Of a DNA stretch of 10,811 bases, positions 7,993 to 10,811 are shown in pieces. The stretch's first letter is position 1; each line of letters begins with the position of its first letter. The notes under the pieces were generated by a model, which did no database searches, was not told the DNA's origin, and worked only from the letters and a program-made list of their open reading frames with translations. Both the position numbers and the translations under genes were made by a program. The DNA is taken from positions 1 to 10,811 of the forward strand of contig JAQGIJ010000178.1 in the NCBI GenBank assembly GCA_028291285.1, in the 5' to 3' direction. This stretch comes from Phenylobacterium sp. (GTDB lineage Bacteria > Pseudomonadota > Alphaproteobacteria > Caulobacterales > Caulobacteraceae).

Positions 7993-8790
7993 CTAGGCGT
8001 TCGCGGCGGCCATTTGCGGCTGGGCGCGGGTCAGCGCCAGCGAGATCAGCCGATCCCAGCCGACCAGCGAGAGCAGGTGGGCGTAGATCTGGGCCAGCGC
8101 GCCGTTGTCGCGCAGCTCGATGTATTTCTCCGCCGGCAGCTGGTTCAGCTTGTCCTCGGAGACGCCGAAGTATTCGGCGATCTTCTGGGCCGGAGCCTGG
8201 CTGCCGTCCTGGGCCGGCGGCGGCTGGAAGGTGGCGGTCTTCAGCTCGAACAGGTCGAGGCCCTTGAGCAGCTCGACGAAGCTCATGGTCCGCTGCCGTT
8301 CGACCTCGAAGTTGTTGCAGAACTCCATGCAGTTCTTGGTGTACTCGCTGGGCTGGCCGTCCTTCTCGAAGAAGGGCATGTCGCCGCCTTCGACCACGAA
8401 CTCGGCGTTGCGGTCGACGCAGAGCACCATCTGCTTGTTGGTGTCGTCGTTGGCGAAGACGAACGGATAGCGACGCACATAGGCCGGGATGTAGACGCCC
8501 GGCTCGAAGGTGCCGTCGTCGCGGACGAACATGTTGTCCCCGGCGTTCAGGCCCATCACCGCCAGCGGCAGCTTCTCGTCGCCGACGAAGATGATCGGAC
8601 CGGTGACCGCCGCCACGGGGAACTCGCCCACGGTGAGCGGGATGGCGTGGCCGACCTTGGCGAACCTGAACGGCGCGTCCATGCGCTTGACGCCGAGCTT
8701 GCCGTGCAGCTCCGGCGCCAGCGGCTCGGGCTTGGAATAGAAGAGGACGTTGCCGGAGATTTCGCCGGCGGCGGATTGGGTCGTGCTCAT
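7993..8790 (-). CDS. SapC-family protein
   Basis: A 265-residue protein recognised as SapC family (named after Campylobacter fetus SapC, found beside S-layer genes). The hallmark stretch YIPAYVRRYPFVFA is at residues 100-113, preceded by LPLAVMGLNAGDNMFV (74-89) and followed by MVLCVDRNAEFV (121-132) and NCMEFCNNFEVERQRTM (153-169). There is no signal peptide or membrane segment, so it appears cytoplasmic. Its biochemical role is not established. Relatives in Caulobacterales and other Proteobacteria often sit near TonB-dependent receptors, but here the gene stands alone, convergent to the porin and divergent from the MaoC gene. GAAGG lies about 8 nt upstream of the ATG. The family call is firm; a function in surface-layer export should not be assumed. 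Confidence 0.88.
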   Translation of the reverse strand: MSTTQSAAGEISGNVLFYSKPEPLAPELHGKLGVKRMDAPFRFAKVGHAIPLTVGEFPVAAVTGPIIFVGDEKLPLAVMGLNAGDNMFVRDDGTFEPGVYIPAYVRRYPFVFANDDTNKQMVLCVDRNAEFVVEGGDMPFFEKDGQPSEYTKNCMEFCNNFEVERQRTMSFVELLKGLDLFELKTATFQPPPAQDGSQAPAQKIAEYFGVSEDKLNQLPAEKYIELRDNGALAQIYAHLLSLVGWDRLISLALTRAQPQMAAANA

Positions 8791-8937
8791 GGACGGGCCT
8801 TCGATGAGTGTGGGCGCCGCCGGGCTGCCGGTGGGCGGGCGCGCAAGCAGCCGCTTCTAGCGGATCACGTCAGGGGCGGCAATTGAGGCCCGAAGCTTGC
8901 GCCGCCAAGGTCGAGCCGGTTCAATCGCGGTCAAGCC

Positions 8938-8951
8938 GCGCGTCGACGCGC
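8938..8951. repeat. 14-bp perfect palindrome upstream of the MaoC gene
   Basis: GCGCGTCGACGCGC reads the same on both strands and lies 25 bp before the GTG start of the MaoC-type hydratase, in the SapC/MaoC divergent intergenic region (8791-8976). It could be an operator for a dimeric repressor or a chance GC-rich palindrome. No convincing promoter could be assigned in this interval. Confidence 0.4.
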
Positions 8952-8961
8952 AAGGACGATC

Positions 8962-8970
8962 GAGGGGAGA
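8962..8970 (+). promoter_or_regulatory. Ribosome binding site deciding the GTG start of the MaoC gene
   Basis: GAGGGGAGA is a strong purine-rich site ending 6 nt before the GTG at 8977. It supports that GTG as the start. Confidence 0.75.
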
Positions 8971-8976
8971 CGCGTC

Positions 8977-9858
8977 GTGCCGATCTACTATCCGGACATC
9001 CTCGATCAGGCGATCGAGCCGCACACCTTCACCTACACCGACCGCGAGGTGATGCTCTATGCGCTGGGCATCGGCTTCGGGCGCGATCCGCTGAACACGG
9101 CCGAGCTGCCCTTCGTGTACGAGCGTGAGCTGAAGGTGGTCCCGACCGCGGCGACGGTGCTCGGCTCCTACCCGGGCGGCGTCCGCCCGCCCGCCGCCGT
9201 GCCGCCGGGCAAGCGGCTCAGCACCCCCAACCCGGTGATGCGGCTGCACGGCGAGCAGAAGGTGGAGCTGCATCGGCCGCTGCCGACCTCGGGGACCTTC
9301 ACCGCCACCACCCGCAACGTCGGCGCCTGGGACAAGGGCGAGGGGCGGGCCGCGGTGGTCTACGCCGAGACGGTCTGGACCGACGTGGCCGGCGGTAAGG
9401 TGGCGACGCTGACCGGCGCCACCTACTTTCGTGGCGAGGGCGGCTTTGGCGGCCCCACGCAGGGCGCGCCCCAGCCGCACCCGATCCCGGACCGCGCGCC
9501 GGACAGGACGTTGGCGCTGGAGACCCGCGCCGACCAGGCCCTGCTCTACCGGCTGAACGGCGACCGCAACCCGCTGCATTCCGATCCCGAGATCGCCCGC
9601 CAGGCCGGTTTCGAGAAGCCGATCCTGCACGGCCTCTGCACCTATGGGAACACCTGCCGGGCGGTGCTGCAGGCCTGGTGCAACCTCGACCCCACCCCCA
9701 TCCTCAGCCACCAGGTGCGCTTCTCCGCGCCGGTCTATCCGGGCGAGACCATCGTCGTGGAGATGTGGCGCGACGGGCCCGTCATCTCCTTCGAGGCCAA
9801 GGTGGCGGCGCGCGGCGTCACCGTGATCAAGAACGGCAAGACCGTGCTGCGGGGATAG
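8977..9858 (+). CDS. MaoC-family (hydratase 2) enoyl-CoA hydratase
   Basis: A 293-residue double hot-dog protein of the (R)-specific 2-enoyl-CoA hydratase type, similar in plan to the hydratase 2 domain of eukaryotic peroxisomal MFE-2. The C-terminal catalytic hot-dog contains GDRNPLH (195-201), with catalytic Asp196 and His201, followed by the diagnostic GFEKPILHGLCTYG (211-224). The N-terminal half (DREVMLYALGIG, ELKVVPTAATVLGSYPG) is the substrate-binding hot-dog of this family. It should hydrate trans-2-enoyl-CoA to (R)-3-hydroxyacyl-CoA in the cytoplasm; chain-length and physiological substrate (fatty acid, sterol side chain or PHA precursor) are not readable. It starts at GTG 8977 behind a strong ribosome site. 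Its 3' end overlaps the convergent GNAT gene by 32 bp. No linked thioester-metabolism gene is visible in the window. Confidence 0.93.
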   Translation: MPIYYPDILDQAIEPHTFTYTDREVMLYALGIGFGRDPLNTAELPFVYERELKVVPTAATVLGSYPGGVRPPAAVPPGKRLSTPNPVMRLHGEQKVELHRPLPTSGTFTATTRNVGAWDKGEGRAAVVYAETVWTDVAGGKVATLTGATYFRGEGGFGGPTQGAPQPHPIPDRAPDRTLALETRADQALLYRLNGDRNPLHSDPEIARQAGFEKPILHGLCTYGNTCRAVLQAWCNLDPTPILSHQVRFSAPVYPGETIVVEMWRDGPVISFEAKVAARGVTVIKNGKTVLRG

Positions 9859-10393
9859 ATCCGCCCCCGCCTTCGAGGACGAACACCAGGTGGCGGCAGA
9901 GCGGGTGGCCGGCGGGAAACAGCGGATGGTCGAAGTCCCGCTCGGGGGTGCGAGCCATGCCCAGGCGCTGCATGACCGCCTGGGAGCGCACGTTGGCCAG
10001 CGTCGTGAAGGCCAGCACCTGCGGCAGGCCCAGGCGCTGGAAGGCGTCGGTGATCACGGCCCGGGCGGCCTCGCTGGCGTAGCCCTCGCCCCAGGCCTCG
10101 CCGATCAGGGCCCAGCCGATCTCCGCGCCGGGCGCCACGGGCAGGGTCTCGGCGATCGGCATCAGCCCGCAGTGGCCCAGCAGCCGTCCATCCGCGCGCC
10201 GTTCGACGGCGAAGCGCCCGTAGCCGTGCGCCTGGATGGCGGCGTTGCTGCGGGCCATCCGCTCGGCGGCCTGCCGGGCGTCGAACGGGCCGCCGATCCA
10301 GCCCGCCACCTCGTCGTCCGCAAGCATGGCCGCGTAGGGCGCGCCGTCCTCTTCGCGCCAGGGCCGCAGGATCAGGCGCGGCGTCTCGATCAC
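9827..10393 (-). CDS. GNAT-family N-acetyltransferase (RimJ/RimL-like)
   Basis: A 188-residue acetyl-CoA-dependent acetyltransferase of the Acetyltransf_3 type. The N-terminus ETPRLILRPWREEDGAPYAA (3-22) is typical of the RimJ/RimL branch. Later landmarks are GHCGLMPI (73-80), the acetyl-CoA binding segment EIGWALIGEAWGEGYASEAA (91-110), and NVRSQAVMQRLGM (134-146). It starts at GTG 10393, overlapping the stop of the upstream amidase gene as GTGA, so the two are probably translated together. The acceptor could be a protein N-terminus, an amino acid or a small amine. The link to a polyamine-pathway gene makes a small amine worth considering, but nothing in the sequence proves it. The last roughly 10 codons are antisense to the end of the MaoC gene. 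Confidence 0.9.
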   Translation of the reverse strand: MIETPRLILRPWREEDGAPYAAMLADDEVAGWIGGPFDARQAAERMARSNAAIQAHGYGRFAVERRADGRLLGHCGLMPIAETLPVAPGAEIGWALIGEAWGEGYASEAARAVITDAFQRLGLPQVLAFTTLANVRSQAVMQRLGMARTPERDFDHPLFPAGHPLCRHLVFVLEGGGGSIPAARSCRS

Positions 10394-10811
10394 GCCGGCC
10401 GCACCTCGGTCAGCGAGCCGTAGAGATCGGTCCGGCGGTCGCGGAAGAAGCCCCAGGCGGCGCGGTGGGCCGTGAGGAAGTCGAGGTCGAACTCGGCGGC
10501 GAGCACGCCCTCGTCCTCACGCCCGAAGGCGGCCACCAGGTCGCCCCGGTGGTCGGCGATGAAGCTGGAGCCATAGAACAGCTGGCCGCCGTTCGGATAG
10601 TCGGCCCAGGGCTCGAAACCGGTGCGGTTGGCGCCCACCACCGGGATCACGTTGGACACCGCATGGCCCTGCATGGCGCGCCGCCAGGGCGCGGCGGTGT
10701 CGAGCGCCGCGTCGTGCGGCTCCGAGCCGATGGCGGTGGGATAGAGCAGCACCTCGGCGCCCATCAGGGTCATGGCGCGGGCCGCCTCCGGGTACCACTG
10801 GTCCCAGCAGA
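10390..10811 (-). CDS. aguB: N-carbamoylputrescine amidase, nitrilase superfamily (N-terminus off the right edge)
   Basis: C-terminal part, about 140 codons, of a cytoplasmic carbon-nitrogen hydrolase. It converts N-carbamoylputrescine to putrescine, CO2 and ammonia, the last step of the agmatine route to putrescine. The visible part begins at the active-site nucleophile: Cys codon at 10807-10809 in CWDQWYPEAARAM, followed by GAEVLLYPTAIGSEP, a pairing highly characteristic of AguB. Further landmarks are MQGHAVSNVIPVVGANRTG, GGQLFYGSSFIADHRGD and the C-terminal FRDRRTDLYG. The Glu and Lys of the catalytic triad lie outside the window. An ATG at 10773 is internal and should not be used as the start. 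The stop overlaps the GNAT start by 4 bases. The expected partner, agmatine deiminase, may lie upstream beyond the edge. Confidence 0.92.
   Translation of the reverse strand, partial: CWDQWYPEAARAMTLMGAEVLLYPTAIGSEPHDAALDTAAPWRRAMQGHAVSNVIPVVGANRTGFEPWADYPNGGQLFYGSSFIADHRGDLVAAFGREDEGVLAAEFDLDFLTAHRAAWGFFRDRRTDLYGSLTEVRPA

Noticed and set aside
8857..9711. A 284-codon minus-strand open frame opposite the MaoC gene
   Set aside because: It is antisense to a protein with clear catalytic motifs and shows no recognisable domain of its own.
10390..10773. A short stand-alone 127-residue protein starting at ATG 10773
   Set aside because: The frame is open to the window edge and the upstream codons encode the nitrilase active-site CWDQWYPEAARA, so this ATG is internal to the amidase gene.

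Overview
This is a high-GC window (judged by eye). It looks like chromosome of an alphaproteobacterium, most likely a Caulobacteraceae member such as Phenylobacterium or Caulobacter. That placement is inferred from protein style (SapC-family protein, the TonB-dependent receptor type, an N-carbamoylputrescine amidase of the AguB type), not from a marker gene.

Layout. (1) Bases 1-5949, minus strand: a phosphate-acquisition operon read from right to left, pstS - pstC - pstA - pstB, followed 44 bp later by a TonB-dependent outer-membrane receptor that runs off the left edge. The pstC/pstA and pstA/pstB junctions are 4-base stop/start overlaps. phoU does not follow pstB here. (2) Bases 5950-6216: a divergent control region with four tandem Pho half-sites at an exact 11-bp period facing right, and a weaker two-half-site box facing pstS. 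(3) Bases 6217-7884, plus strand: a phosphate-selective (OprP/OprO-type) porin, closed by a textbook intrinsic terminator. (4) Bases 7993-8790, minus: a SapC-family protein. (5) Bases 8977-9858, plus: a MaoC-type (hydratase 2) enoyl-CoA hydratase. (6) Bases 9827-10811, minus: a GNAT acetyltransferase overlapping the end of an N-carbamoylputrescine amidase gene that runs off the right edge.

How the genes work together. The left 8 kb reads as a complete envelope-spanning phosphate-starvation module. An outer-membrane porin and a TonB-dependent receptor bring phosphate or a phosphorylated compound across the outer membrane, PstS binds phosphate in the periplasm, and PstCAB imports it. Three Pho boxes tie the parts together: porin, pstS, and a third internal box between pstS and pstC. 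All three have a TA-starting -10-like hexamer exactly 10 bp downstream. The internal box would start transcription almost at the pstC ATG, and it sits just behind a strong hairpin after pstS. The right-hand genes (SapC, MaoC, GNAT, AguB) look like ordinary housekeeping or accessory metabolism without an evident link to phosphate.

I see no RNA genes, insertion sequences, CRISPR arrays or prophage genes. The many long open frames opposite real genes are by-products of high GC codon usage. No stretch over 300 bases lacks a gene.
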